Shown piece by piece: positions 1-8,021 of a stretch of 64,000 nt of DNA. Source of the DNA: Acidobacteriota bacterium (lineage in GTDB: Bacteria > Acidobacteriota > Terriglobia > Acidiferrales > UBA7541); assembly GCA_003224085.1 (NCBI GenBank), contig QHYK01000044.1, positions 23,562 to 87,561 on the forward strand, read 5' to 3'. The notes under the pieces are model-generated. The model did not search any database. It saw only the letters and a list, made by a program, of their open reading frames with translations, and was not told the DNA's origin. How positions within the stretch are numbered: the stretch's first letter is position 1; each line of letters starts with the position of its first letter. Position numbers and translations under genes: made by a program.

Positions 1-1569
1 CGCCTCCACTACCTCGTTCGCATCGCCCGGGCGGAGAACCATCATGTTCGGCATGGCGCGCAGAGAAGCCAATTGCTCGACGGGTTGGTGCGTCGGGCCA
101 TCTTCCCCAAGGGCAATCGAGTCGTGCGTGAAAATGTAAATAGCCGGAATCTCCATCAGCGCGCCCAAGCGCATGCTGGGCCGCATGTAATCGCTGAAAT
201 TGAAAAAGGTGCCGCTGAACGCGCGCAGTTTACATAAGGTCATCCCGTTGATGGCGGCGCCCATGGCGTGTTCACGCACGCCAAAGTGAATGTTCCGCCC
301 GCGATACTGGTGGGGAAGAAACTCTCCGGCGCCGTCAAACGTAAGGTTCGTTTTATTGGATTTTGCCAGGTCCGCGGAACCGCCAATGAGCCAGGGAATA
401 TTCTTCGCCAGCGTGTTGAGCACTTTTCCCGAGGATTCGCGCGTGGCAATGCCTTTGGGATCGGCCGGGAAACTCGGCAAGCCTTTGTCCCAGCCGTCGG
501 GCAATTTCCCCGTCAGCATTCGGTTGATCTGATCCGCTTCCGGCGGAAATTGCTTTTTGTACTCCTCAAATTTGTTTCGCCACGCCGCATGCGCTTGTGC
601 GCCGCGCTTGCCCACGCCGTTTTTGAACTGATCATAGACGCCGTCTGGAACCAAGAACTTGGCGTCTTCCGGCCAGCCGTAATTTCTCTTCACCAACTTG
701 ACTTCGGCTTCGCCAAGAGGTTCCCCATGGGCCTCGTAGGAATCCTGTTTGTGCGGCGAGCCGTAGCCAATATGGCTGTCAACGATAATAAGCGTCGGCC
801 GATCCTTTGTCTTGAGGAAATTTTCATACGCGTGTGCCAGCATCTCGAGGTCGTTGGCGTCGGTAACGCGCGTCACGTTCCACCCATAGCCCGCAAATCT
901 TGTCGCTACGTCTTCGCTGAACGACCATTCCGCCGGGCCGTCCAGCGTCACGCGATTGTTGTCGTATACCCAGCAAAGATTCGAGAGCTTCAGGTGTCCT
1001 GCAAGCGAAGCCGCTTCACACGCCACACCTTCCATCAAGTCACCGTCTCCGCAAACTGCGTAAACATTGAAATCGAAAATCTCGAAGCCCGGCCGATTGT
1101 AATTCTCTCCCAGCCATTTGCTCGCAATGGCCATGCCCACGCTGTTACCGGCGCCTTGCCCCAGCGGACCGGTTGTCGTCTCCACGCCCGTCGTCAGATG
1201 CGATTCAGGATGCCCCGGCGTCCGGCTATCAATTTGCCGGAACCGCTTAATCTCCTCCATGGATACCGCAAGATCGTTGGTTGCTGCGCCCTTGGAATTC
1301 ACCAGGCGCACGCCGGCAAGATGCAGCGTCGCATACAGCAGCATGGAAGCATGACCCGCGGAGAGCACAAAGCGGTCGCGGTTTGGCCACGTGGGGTCCG
1401 CTGGGTTATAACGCAAATATTTCTGCCAAAGTGAATAAACCACCGGCGCAAGCCCCATTGGCGCGCCCGGGTGGCCGGCATTTGCTTGCTGGACCGCATC
1501 GATAGCCAGCGTGCGGATGGTATTGATGCTAAGGAGATCGACGTCGACTTGACTCTTTACCTGACTCAC
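1..1569 (-). CDS. tkt: transketolase, C-terminus beyond window edge
   Basis: Transketolase moves two-carbon ketol units between sugar phosphates in the non-oxidative pentose phosphate pathway, in the cytoplasm, using thiamine diphosphate (TPP). Translating the minus strand gives about 523 residues covering the TPP domain and most of the pyrimidine-binding domain. Visible motifs are NAGHPGAPMGLAP near residue 30, the GPLGQG loop, the GDGDLMEG TPP/Mg motif and FGVREHAMGA in the second domain. The C-terminal domain, roughly 150 residues, lies left of the window. I chose the GTG at 1567-1569 because an AGGAG ribosome site stands just upstream and the protein then begins in register with family members. 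The tRNA-Leu fragment lies upstream, on the opposite strand. Identification is secure. Confidence 0.96.
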   Translation of the reverse strand, partial: MSQVKSQVDVDLLSINTIRTLAIDAVQQANAGHPGAPMGLAPVVYSLWQKYLRYNPADPTWPNRDRFVLSAGHASMLLYATLHLAGVRLVNSKGAATNDLAVSMEEIKRFRQIDSRTPGHPESHLTTGVETTTGPLGQGAGNSVGMAIASKWLGENYNRPGFEIFDFNVYAVCGDGDLMEGVACEAASLAGHLKLSNLCWVYDNNRVTLDGPAEWSFSEDVATRFAGYGWNVTRVTDANDLEMLAHAYENFLKTKDRPTLIIVDSHIGYGSPHKQDSYEAHGEPLGEAEVKLVKRNYGWPEDAKFLVPDGVYDQFKNGVGKRGAQAHAAWRNKFEEYKKQFPPEADQINRMLTGKLPDGWDKGLPSFPADPKGIATRESSGKVLNTLAKNIPWLIGGSADLAKSNKTNLTFDGAGEFLPHQYRGRNIHFGVREHAMGAAINGMTLCKLRAFSGTFFNFSDYMRPSMRLGALMEIPAIYIFTHDSIALGEDGPTHQPVEQLASLRAMPNMMVLRPGDANEVVEA

Positions 1570-1636
1570 TTTCGCTCCTGTTGCGGGCAGGAGGGCACCC
1601 GCAAGATTTAGATGCGCCGGGGCACGGCGTGGGTGA

Positions 1637-1659
1637 CGGGATTTTACGACAAAATCCCG
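1637..1659. repeat. perfect 9-bp inverted repeat
   Basis: CGGGATTTT and AAAATCCCG are separated by five bases. It sits between the transketolase start and the tRNA-Leu fragment. The T-run is inside the stem and not after it, so it is a poor terminator; its role is unknown. Confidence 0.4.
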
Positions 1660-1696
1660 ATGGCTGCTCGCTTGACGTTCAACGTTCTTCTGCCGA

Positions 1697-1739
1697 TGCC
1701 CGGGTGGCGGAATGGCAGACGCTGAGTTCTTAAAATCCT
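1697..1739 (+). pseudogene. 5'-half fragment of tRNA-Leu(TAA)
   Basis: These 43 bases match 13714-13756, the 5' half of the intact tRNA-Leu, with only two mismatches (1727-1728, TT in place of GA). The match covers the acceptor 5' strand, D arm and anticodon loop, then stops. The anticodon stem no longer pairs and no T-arm follows, so it cannot be a working tRNA. Both copies point the same way and lie 12,017 bases apart. This is what an integrase-generated tRNA attachment duplication could leave, although most such events duplicate the 3' half. Confidence 0.75.
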
Positions 1740-1887
1740 TAACACGTGTGCAAGCAAATCTTTTGCCATCATAGAACACGCGTAGAATGTATCTGTTAGT
1801 CCAACAAACCTGCGGATACTTCTCGCCCTTTCTTAGAAAATTGGGACGGAATTGGGAGAAGTACCTCGTTTGTGGTGGCATCGGTCG

Positions 1888-2150
1888 ATGAAAAAGCACG
1901 ACGACTGGCGCAGCGCGTCTGTGTTCACTCAGCCTGGAACAACGGCCGCCACCCCTTCGGCCGCGCAGTCGAAGAAACAAGCACTCCTGGTCGATCCAAA
2001 AAATGCAGCTGAGATCCTCGGAATTCCGATCGCAGCGGTCCGCCGGTTGATCGCAGAAGATCGATTGCCGGCCATTCGGGCAGGCCGCGGTGGAAGTTTT
2101 GGATTGCTAGCTGGACCGCAATAGAGAAGTCCGCAGAACGAATTCGATGA
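1888..2150 (+). pseudogene. excisionase-type HTH protein, frameshifted
   Basis: The product has a helix-turn-helix like those of excisionase-family (HTH_17/MerR-like) proteins: DPKNAAEILGIPIAAVRRLI, followed by EDRLPAIRAGR. The reading frame then ends at 2124 after unrelated residues. Shifting by one base near 2090 restores the expected wing, RWKFWIASW, and stops at 2150. The gene therefore carries a one-base indel, or the sequence has an error here. I took the ATG at 1888; a TTG at 1852 is also in frame. It lies about 150 bases after the tRNA-Leu fragment, where an excisionase of an integrated element is expected. In intact form it would bind DNA. Confidence 0.55.
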
Positions 2151-2165
2151 CGCTCCACACCAAAC

Positions 2166-2435
2166 TCAACGGCAAGCTGCCAGCATTTTGTATTCCTCAG
2201 CCGCGTCCGCCCATTCTTGGATCTCAGCCGGCGTCAAAAACTGCATATTGTCCTTGGTCAACATCCGGCCAGTCTTGATGGTCGCATAGATCTTCTCTGG
2301 GGCCACACCGGTCTTGAGGCCGGCGATAACGATCTCTCGCATCACGTCGGCCGTTCGGGTATCGTTTTCAGATTCGAACTGAGTGAAAGCTTTGGCAATA
2401 AGCGGATTGAAATGCAGAAGTTCTCTGTCGGTCAT
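2166..2435 (-). CDS. small hypothetical protein
   Basis: An 89-residue soluble protein of mixed charge with no signal peptide or membrane segment. It begins MTDRELLHFNPLIAKAF and contains a predicted helical stretch, TADVMREIVIAGLKTGVAPE, followed by an acidic C-terminal helix. Its balanced composition looks like a real protein and not a shadow frame, and nothing better lies on the other strand. A weak GGG-containing ribosome site precedes the ATG. It lies in the degraded segment next to the tRNA-Leu fragment. I do not recognise a family and propose no function. Confidence 0.45.
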   Translation of the reverse strand: MTDRELLHFNPLIAKAFTQFESENDTRTADVMREIVIAGLKTGVAPEKIYATIKTGRMLTKDNMQFLTPAEIQEWADAAEEYKMLAACR

Positions 2436-2515
2436 GCGGCTACCCTATTTCAGACATTTTGCCACAAAGCTAGCTCCGAGGGGGTTGTTGTTGTTGCGCC
2501 AACACACTCAGGAGC

Positions 2516-2743
2516 TTACCGACAGTCTGTCGAATCCTTCGTCATATGCTGGGCAGCATCGTAGCGTTTTCCAGGATGCCAACGATGCCAGTCCTCTACC
2601 GATTCCGCCGAAAGCAGCTCCATCCGGACGAACAGGTCCACGGGAGCAACGAATCCCCTTTCTCGAAGGAGATCCTCAGTGGCTTTCACGGTTCGAGCGT
2701 AATACCGATCCTGGCGGTAATTTGCCAGAGTGATTTTCTTCAC
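2516..2743 (-). pseudogene. truncated conserved hypothetical protein
   Basis: From a GTG at 2743, with GGAAGGA upstream, the frame encodes about 75 residues beginning VKKITLANYRQDRYYARTV. The block FVAPVDLFVRMELLSAESVEDW matches a hypothetical family I remember from acidobacterial genomes. In those proteins this block is followed by an Arg-rich region and a longer helical domain. Here the sequence turns into unrelated residues after VEDW and stops, so the C-terminal half is missing. Function is unknown. The recall of the family is from memory and should be treated as moderate. Confidence 0.45.
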
Positions 2744-3032
2744 CGGAGCGTCCTTCCAAAGCCTCTGCCCCACCGTGGGAGTAGTGGGAGTTGATGATCG
2801 AGAATAGAGGCACTCACCTCCCGGGGGTGGCCATCTCGCCCGGAGTGCCGCGCAACGGGATGAGGTTACCCTTTCAGTTTTGGGAACGCAAATAAATGGC
2901 CGTGGGGCCAGCCTGGGCATGAAACGCGGCTTTCGAGTCTCCTCCACTGATTCGCAGCAAAGACCCGTTAACTGTGATGCTCTGAAAGAGACAAATCTTC
3001 GAATTGCTCCCTCACATTGGACAAAGCGGCTC

Positions 3033-4319
3033 TCAACGTTGCGATGCCAGGTTCTCGAAGAGAAACAGGCCGGATTTTCCGGCGACGACTATGTCCTGAT
3101 CACCATCCCCATCAATATCCACTACAGCGATTTGCATCCCTCCGCCGGTGCGCGTGCTGTAGTCCAGAACATGCCTCTTCCACTGTACGGCGCCATCCGC
3201 CATGATTCGCTCGTACCAGTAGACTCCGAGCGGCTCATTGGCGCCGGGATCATGGTCATGCGCATAGTAGCGTTTGCCGGTGACCACTTCGCGTCGTCCG
3301 TCGCCATTCAGATCCACCAGGGTCAGCGCATGCGCCTGCGACCAGCTATTGTCGATCAAATGCTTCTTCCACACGCGATCGCCCCGGGCATCTTTTGTTT
3401 GCTCATACCAGAAGATGCCGTAGTCGTGAGCCAGGCTAGTGATCAGGTCGGGCAACCCATCGCCGTTCACGTCTTCCGTGTAGATGAATCCCGTGGCGCC
3501 CAACTCAAACTCGGGATGAAAGGTCCAGGCACCTTTCCTCGGGTCTGGTGGAGCCTCAAACCACCCCTGAGGCGTGATAATGTCCGTGCGTCCATCCCCG
3601 TTGACATCGCCCGCTCCGATCCCGTGCCCGTAACTTCTGGGACTGATCTCATGTCGCCTCCACGGGTCTGGAGCGCCGCGTTCCGCCAGTTCATACCACG
3701 TCAAGGGGAACTCCCGCTTGCCGAACTGAGGCAAAAGCTGAAGCGGTTGACCGGTATTCAGGATATCCACCAAAAAGACAAACTCTACCGGAGAGCCCGA
3801 CTCGATCAGGTGTTCTCGCCAGGCGCCGCCGGATTTGCCGGGATTCTCCCACCAGGTCAGAGGCTTCGACCAATAGGAACAGCTGACGATATCCGGATAG
3901 CCGTCGTGGTTCACATCGATAGCCAGGTCGCTCAGGTCCTCCAGGTAGTCGAACGTATAGGACAAGTCCCTGAATTTGTGCTTGACGAAGCGCGGGCCGA
4001 CACCGGCTTCCGGAGGTCCTTGCTCGAACCAGTTCTCGCCGGAGATGATGTCAAGCCTGCCGTCCCCATTCATGTCGGCGACGGCAACCGTTTCGCTCAT
4101 TCCCAGATCAAGCGTATGTTTGCGGAAAGGGATGGCGTCGTCCCCCGCGGGTACCGTGGCGATAGGGATGTAGCGGTCCGGCTCTTTGCGCGGGGGGACC
4201 ACCGAGCCGTTTTGTCGCGTATGCTTCTGGCCTGGCGCATGAGCGAAAACAGCGGCAGGAACAATTGCGCCCACTGATTTCAGGAACTGCCTTCGTCCGC
4301 GCTTTCTGTCTTCATGCAA
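3033..4319 (-). CDS. Tat-exported FG-GAP/VCBS repeat protein
   Basis: A 428-residue protein with a twin-arginine signal (RRQFLKS at residues 9-15, then a hydrophobic stretch). It carries at least six calcium-binding FG-GAP/VCBS loops of the form DxNGDGxxD, for example DMNGDGRLD near residue 84, DVNHDGYPD near 134, DVNGDGRTD near 240, DLNGDGRRE near 345 and DIDGDGDQD near 405. Such repeats form a seven-bladed propeller that acts as a binding scaffold in secreted proteins. Trp-rich loops (WFEQ, WWENP, YWYER) recur between blades. It is the last gene of a minus-strand run, two bases after the TIM-barrel epimerase, which suggests it works with the sugar enzymes upstream, perhaps in substrate binding. 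No catalytic residues are apparent. Confidence 0.85.
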   Translation of the reverse strand: MHEDRKRGRRQFLKSVGAIVPAAVFAHAPGQKHTRQNGSVVPPRKEPDRYIPIATVPAGDDAIPFRKHTLDLGMSETVAVADMNGDGRLDIISGENWFEQGPPEAGVGPRFVKHKFRDLSYTFDYLEDLSDLAIDVNHDGYPDIVSCSYWSKPLTWWENPGKSGGAWREHLIESGSPVEFVFLVDILNTGQPLQLLPQFGKREFPLTWYELAERGAPDPWRRHEISPRSYGHGIGAGDVNGDGRTDIITPQGWFEAPPDPRKGAWTFHPEFELGATGFIYTEDVNGDGLPDLITSLAHDYGIFWYEQTKDARGDRVWKKHLIDNSWSQAHALTLVDLNGDGRREVVTGKRYYAHDHDPGANEPLGVYWYERIMADGAVQWKRHVLDYSTRTGGGMQIAVVDIDGDGDQDIVVAGKSGLFLFENLASQR

Positions 4320-4321
4320 CG

Positions 4322-5203
4322 TCAGTGTACCTCGCGCGCAGCCGGTTTCGTACGGACATCGATCTCCTGGTTCAACGCCTTGACGAACCGAAGCCCTTCG
4401 CGCGCAAGTTCGTCGCCTGAAGGGGCGAGATCGCGCCAGATGGCCGCTGCCGCAGCGAGCTCCGGCTCGGGCTGCGCAAAAGATTCAATCGTCATCCAGC
4501 CGTCGTACCCCATCTCCTTTAACGCCAAGAGAATGCCTGGCCAGTCGTTGTGTCCTGTACCGGGAGTGCCTCGATCATTTTCCGAGATATGCACGTGTCC
4601 AAGCTCCTTGGCTACGGCGCGAAGAGAATTGGCAGGGTGTTTTTCTTCGATGTTTGCATGGAAGGTGTCGAAATGTATCAGCACATTCGGCTCGCCCACA
4701 TCGTGAACCAATTGAGACGCGTCGCTCAGAGTGTTGAGGAAATAGGTCTCAAAACGATTGAGCGGTTCAACGCAAAGGGTGATGCCAAACCCGCGGGCTC
4801 GCCCGGCGGCAGCGCGTAGGCCTTCCAGGGCTAGTTTCCACTCCTCTTCAGTTCTGCGCCTTCCACTCATCGAGCCTAGAGCCGCATAGAGCGGGCCACA
4901 AATAACTTTGCCTCCGAGCTCTGCCGTACGCTCAATGCATTGCTTCAAGAACTCGCCTCCGCGAGCACGTACCTGTCGATGCGCATCGATCAGGTTGGCC
5001 TCGCGTGGCAAGACGCTACAGGTGGTACACTCGAGGCCGACTTCATCCAGGGCTCGCCTGACGGCCCGAATGTTGGCAGGCTCGCTCGGGGACAAAAAGA
5101 GTTCGACCCCGTCGAAACCCCACTCCCGGATACGAGAAAAAAGCCCCGCATGTTGTTCGGTTATCCGCGTGGTCCACACCATGGTGTTGACGCCGTACTT
5201 CAT
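4322..5203 (-). CDS. sugar epimerase/isomerase, xylose-isomerase-like TIM barrel
   Basis: A 293-residue cytoplasmic AP-endonuclease-2/xylose-isomerase-like TIM barrel. The four metal ligands of D-tagatose/D-psicose 3-epimerases are all present at the expected spacing: Glu146 (CVEPLNR), Asp179 (HFDTFH), His205 (HVHISEND) and Glu240 (TIESF). Family members interconvert ketoses at C3 using Mn or Co. Related barrels act on 3-keto-glycosides, as in the DgpC/CarC type C-glycoside enzymes. The start overlaps the end of the upstream subunit-3 gene by four bases (ATGA), so the two are translationally coupled. The neighbouring GMC dehydrogenase makes a 3-keto-sugar role attractive, but exact specificity cannot be read from the sequence. 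Confidence 0.85.
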   Translation of the reverse strand: MKYGVNTMVWTTRITEQHAGLFSRIREWGFDGVELFLSPSEPANIRAVRRALDEVGLECTTCSVLPREANLIDAHRQVRARGGEFLKQCIERTAELGGKVICGPLYAALGSMSGRRRTEEEWKLALEGLRAAAGRARGFGITLCVEPLNRFETYFLNTLSDASQLVHDVGEPNVLIHFDTFHANIEEKHPANSLRAVAKELGHVHISENDRGTPGTGHNDWPGILLALKEMGYDGWMTIESFAQPEPELAAAAAIWRDLAPSGDELAREGLRFVKALNQEIDVRTKPAAREVH

Positions 5204-5823
5204 GTCCGCGATCCTTCGTGTCCGTCGGAAAGATCGCTTGGCGCGCGCGGCTGTGGCGCCTGCTGCGCCTTTTCTCTTTGCTCAGCCGCCTGGTTGCTGC
5301 CACCGATCTCATTGAGGGGACAGCCCGGAAAAGCACTGAGATAGGCGTTCCCCTGGTACTGCAAATCCTGGTGGATGCCGATGGCCGAGGTATAGTACCC
5401 ATTCACCGTCATATGCTTGAGAGTTTGAAAGAAGCGCTCCAGGTCCGTAGTCGGGTGGTCCTCGTGGGCAGCTGCTTTGGCAAGGGCCTCGGCAAGCGAG
5501 GATTTTCGGGCCTCCACTTGCATTTGCTTCAGGCCCTCGCGCCAATGCTGTTGTTCCTCCCTGCTGCCGGTCGAAACCATCCGATCTGCGAACAGGCTCA
5601 CCTCAGCCGCTTTCGCGCCGGGTGAGTGATTATCGGCGGGAATAATCATTTCCATAAGCTCGTCGAGCAGTTCTTTTTCGTCTGCGGTAAAGAACCGCAA
5701 CTTGTCGTCGCTCGGAAGCCGGCCCGCACTCGCAGGTGCATGGCCTAGAGCAGATCCGAGGGCGTCGAGTTTCGGGGCAAGAGCGCCGATCGCCGCGATT
5801 TTGATGGCTGTCCTTCGTCTCAT
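5200..5823 (-). CDS. gluconate 2-dehydrogenase subunit 3 family protein
   Basis: A 207-residue small subunit of a membrane-associated GMC dehydrogenase. The chosen ATG at 5823 gives the N-terminus MRRRTAIKIAAIGALAP, a short Tat-like signal; a longer in-frame extension upstream overlaps the dehydrogenase gene and looks non-native. The core LRFFTADEKELLDELMEMII and PADNHSPGAKAAEV is characteristic of the family, as is GYYTSAIGIHQDLQYQGN near the end. Subunit 3 carries the Tat signal for the catalytic subunit and helps it mature. The gene lies between the GMC dehydrogenase and the TIM-barrel epimerase, with a four-base overlap with the latter. Confidence 0.88.
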   Translation of the reverse strand: MRRRTAIKIAAIGALAPKLDALGSALGHAPASAGRLPSDDKLRFFTADEKELLDELMEMIIPADNHSPGAKAAEVSLFADRMVSTGSREEQQHWREGLKQMQVEARKSSLAEALAKAAAHEDHPTTDLERFFQTLKHMTVNGYYTSAIGIHQDLQYQGNAYLSAFPGCPLNEIGGSNQAAEQREKAQQAPQPRAPSDLSDGHEGSRT

Positions 5824-5900
5824 CCTAGCTCCAAGTTTCCTTCCAGCGCAGTGCCCGAAGTTCCAGATTCCTGAAGCGTTGCTGGCTCGCGCAACGAGAT

Positions 5901-7523
5901 CTAAAGTTGGCTGCGGCGCCTTTGGTCCTTGATGTAGTCCGCCGCCCGAAGCGAGAGCGCCATGATCGTGAGCGTGGGATTCTTCTCGCTGGAGGTGGTG
6001 AAACAGCTTCCGTCGGTCACGAAGAGATTTTTCACTTCGCGCGCCTGGCAAAAGCTGTTCAGGACGGAGGTCTTGGGATTTTTGCCCATGCGGATTGTGC
6101 CCACTTCATGACTGGCAAAGCCGCTGGGGGCTTGGCTGGAGTCTGGAAAAGCCTCCCCCTTTAAATTTGAGCAAATTTCCATCAGGCTGCGATTCTTGTC
6201 GCGCCAAAGGGCCAAATCGTTCTCGCCAAATCGGAAATGAACTATCGGAATAGGGATGCCGTACTCGTCGGTATGCTGGGGCGCCACGGTTACGCGGTTT
6301 TCCGGGCGGGCTTCGACTTTCCCAAATGCGCCAAGCATCAGGTAGCCCGGTTGCATCCGGCGGACGCGTTCCTTATAGGCGGCGCCGTAGCCAACAAGCC
6401 GCGCTGCGTGACGGGGAAACATGTAGCCCGAAAAATTGACCTGAAATCCCCAGCCGCCCGCGTAGTCTTTTTTTCCGGCGAGATGATTGTACCGTGGAAT
6501 GTAAACGTGGTCTGTGGCTCCGTCTTGGTTGAACGGGGGAACGCCCTCCAGTTCCTGGAGATAGATATCCGCGCCTCCTCCTAGGTGACCGTGAAGATAG
6601 CGCCCCACGACACCGTTAGAGTTGGCCAGGCCGTTCGGATGCTGCGGCGACCGCGAATTCAAAAGCAGCCTGGCCGATTCAACCGTCGCACAACAAACAA
6701 CCACGACCTTCGCTTTTACCTCCTGCTCCTGCTTGGTTCGTGTGTCAACAAAACGCACGCCCCGCGCGAGCCCCGCCTGGTTCACCAGGATTTCACGAGC
6801 GAGAGCGTTTTGGCGGAGCTTGAAGTTCCCGGTCCTTTGCGCCTTCGGCAACATGGCCACGGCGCTGTTGAATATCGCCCCCACATCACATCCGTCCATG
6901 CAGTGGCCGCAGTAGTGACATGGCGGGCGACCGTCATAGACGACGGTGACGACGGCTTTGCGCACCGAAATGAGAGGAATCCCCATGCTCTGGGTTGTCC
7001 GATGCAAGATCTGTTCGCTGCAGCGCCACGGAAGGGGAGGCAGATAGTGTTTCCCTGCAGGCACGATCTCGAGCCCGTCGTCCCGGCCGCAAACGCCAAT
7101 CATCCGCTCCACTCGCTCATAATAAGGTTCCAGCTCGTCGTAGGTCAGCGGCCAATCTTCTTCGATGCCGTTCATCGACCATTCCTTGAAGTCCCGCGCT
7201 GCATAGCGGAGCACTACGGCATTCCAATGCACCGTCCTGCCCCCTACCACACGTATCCGGTCCACACTCACTTGATCCGAGCCTTCATAGCGAATCGAGG
7301 TGGACACCTTCCCTTGGTAGAAGGGCGCCTGCTTCTCGCCGCGAAACCCGCGGTAGGGCAATTCGTAAGGCCACTTATGCGACAGGAACTTCGTCAGTGG
7401 CACTTCTCCACCGGCTTCGAGCAGGATGACTTTCGCTCCACCCTCGCATAGCTCTTTGGCCATCACACCTCCAGCGGCTCCCGAGCCAATAATGCAAACG
7501 TCGTAAGATGGAAGCTCGCTCAA
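5901..7523 (-). CDS. GMC-family sugar dehydrogenase, large subunit
   Basis: A 540-residue FAD-dependent glucose-methanol-choline oxidoreductase of the gluconate/glucoside dehydrogenase type. The FAD-binding Rossmann motif GSGAAGG is at residues 13-19, followed by the acidic end of the second strand, VILLEAGGE. The C-terminal substrate domain ends with FVTDGSCFTTSSEKNPTLTI, where the NPT block is typical. A Cys-rich loop (CHYCGHCMDGCDVG) near residue 205 is common in this subgroup and could hold an iron-sulfur or metal site. It has no signal of its own and is probably co-exported with the subunit-3 protein encoded just downstream. Periplasmic relatives oxidise gluconate at C2 or glycosides at C3. 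No dedicated cytochrome c gene is seen nearby. Confidence 0.92.
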   Translation of the reverse strand: MSELPSYDVCIIGSGAAGGVMAKELCEGGAKVILLEAGGEVPLTKFLSHKWPYELPYRGFRGEKQAPFYQGKVSTSIRYEGSDQVSVDRIRVVGGRTVHWNAVVLRYAARDFKEWSMNGIEEDWPLTYDELEPYYERVERMIGVCGRDDGLEIVPAGKHYLPPLPWRCSEQILHRTTQSMGIPLISVRKAVVTVVYDGRPPCHYCGHCMDGCDVGAIFNSAVAMLPKAQRTGNFKLRQNALAREILVNQAGLARGVRFVDTRTKQEQEVKAKVVVVCCATVESARLLLNSRSPQHPNGLANSNGVVGRYLHGHLGGGADIYLQELEGVPPFNQDGATDHVYIPRYNHLAGKKDYAGGWGFQVNFSGYMFPRHAARLVGYGAAYKERVRRMQPGYLMLGAFGKVEARPENRVTVAPQHTDEYGIPIPIVHFRFGENDLALWRDKNRSLMEICSNLKGEAFPDSSQAPSGFASHEVGTIRMGKNPKTSVLNSFCQAREVKNLFVTDGSCFTTSSEKNPTLTIMALSLRAADYIKDQRRRSQL

Positions 7524-8021
7524 CGTGTTCCTTCCCGACCGACGGCGAGGGCATGGGAATTCTGATCAGCAGAGATGACCCATGGTTTTTCGCTTTCGAA
7601 ATTCTGAATGAACTGAGACCGTGAACCTGCCACCGCAGGTGCACCGCACAAAAAGACCAACCGGCGAACCCCATTCCACTGCATGGCCTGCCGATCATAG
7701 CAAACTAACTCTGAGGAACGGAAGAAAACGCTCAGGTTGGCGGCGAGGGACACTTTGAGACGGAGATGGACCGAGCTTCGCCCGCGGACGTCGACAAGAA
7801 TCGCGGTTTTCGCCTAGGTTCCCTCGCAACATCAGATAACCGAGATATGCGGAGACTGGCTCGTTGCCGTTGGCAGCCATGAAACTGACGCTCTCTTTTT
7901 TCTCAGTAGTAGAAGAATCGTTTACCGATTCGAGCCGCGCATCCCAATCGCTAGGATCGTGTGAACACAGGCCCTTGTAGAAGTACAAGGTAGACTCGCC
8001 CTGAAGGCTGGAGCAACCCTC
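7524..8021 (-). other. 498-base gap with no recognisable gene
   Basis: Short overlapping minus-strand frames exist, for example one containing VSFMAANGNEPVSAYLGYLM. None has a convincing start, ribosome site or known motif. It may be the remains of a gene; I see no tRNA, hairpin with T-run or repeat. Confidence 0.4.

Noticed and set aside
268..1434. Long plus-strand open frame opposite transketolase
   Set aside because: It is the antisense shadow of a clear transketolase; its composition is Arg/His-rich and no motif is present.
1637..1659. Terminator for transketolase or the tRNA
   Set aside because: It lies upstream of both and has no T-run after the stem.
1697..1760. A second functional tRNA-Leu
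   Set aside because: Only the 5' half is present; the anticodon stem does not pair and no T-arm or acceptor 3' strand follows.
2880..4277. 465-codon plus-strand open frame
   Set aside because: It mirrors the FG-GAP protein on the minus strand, whose repeated DxNGDG loops and Tat signal are convincing.
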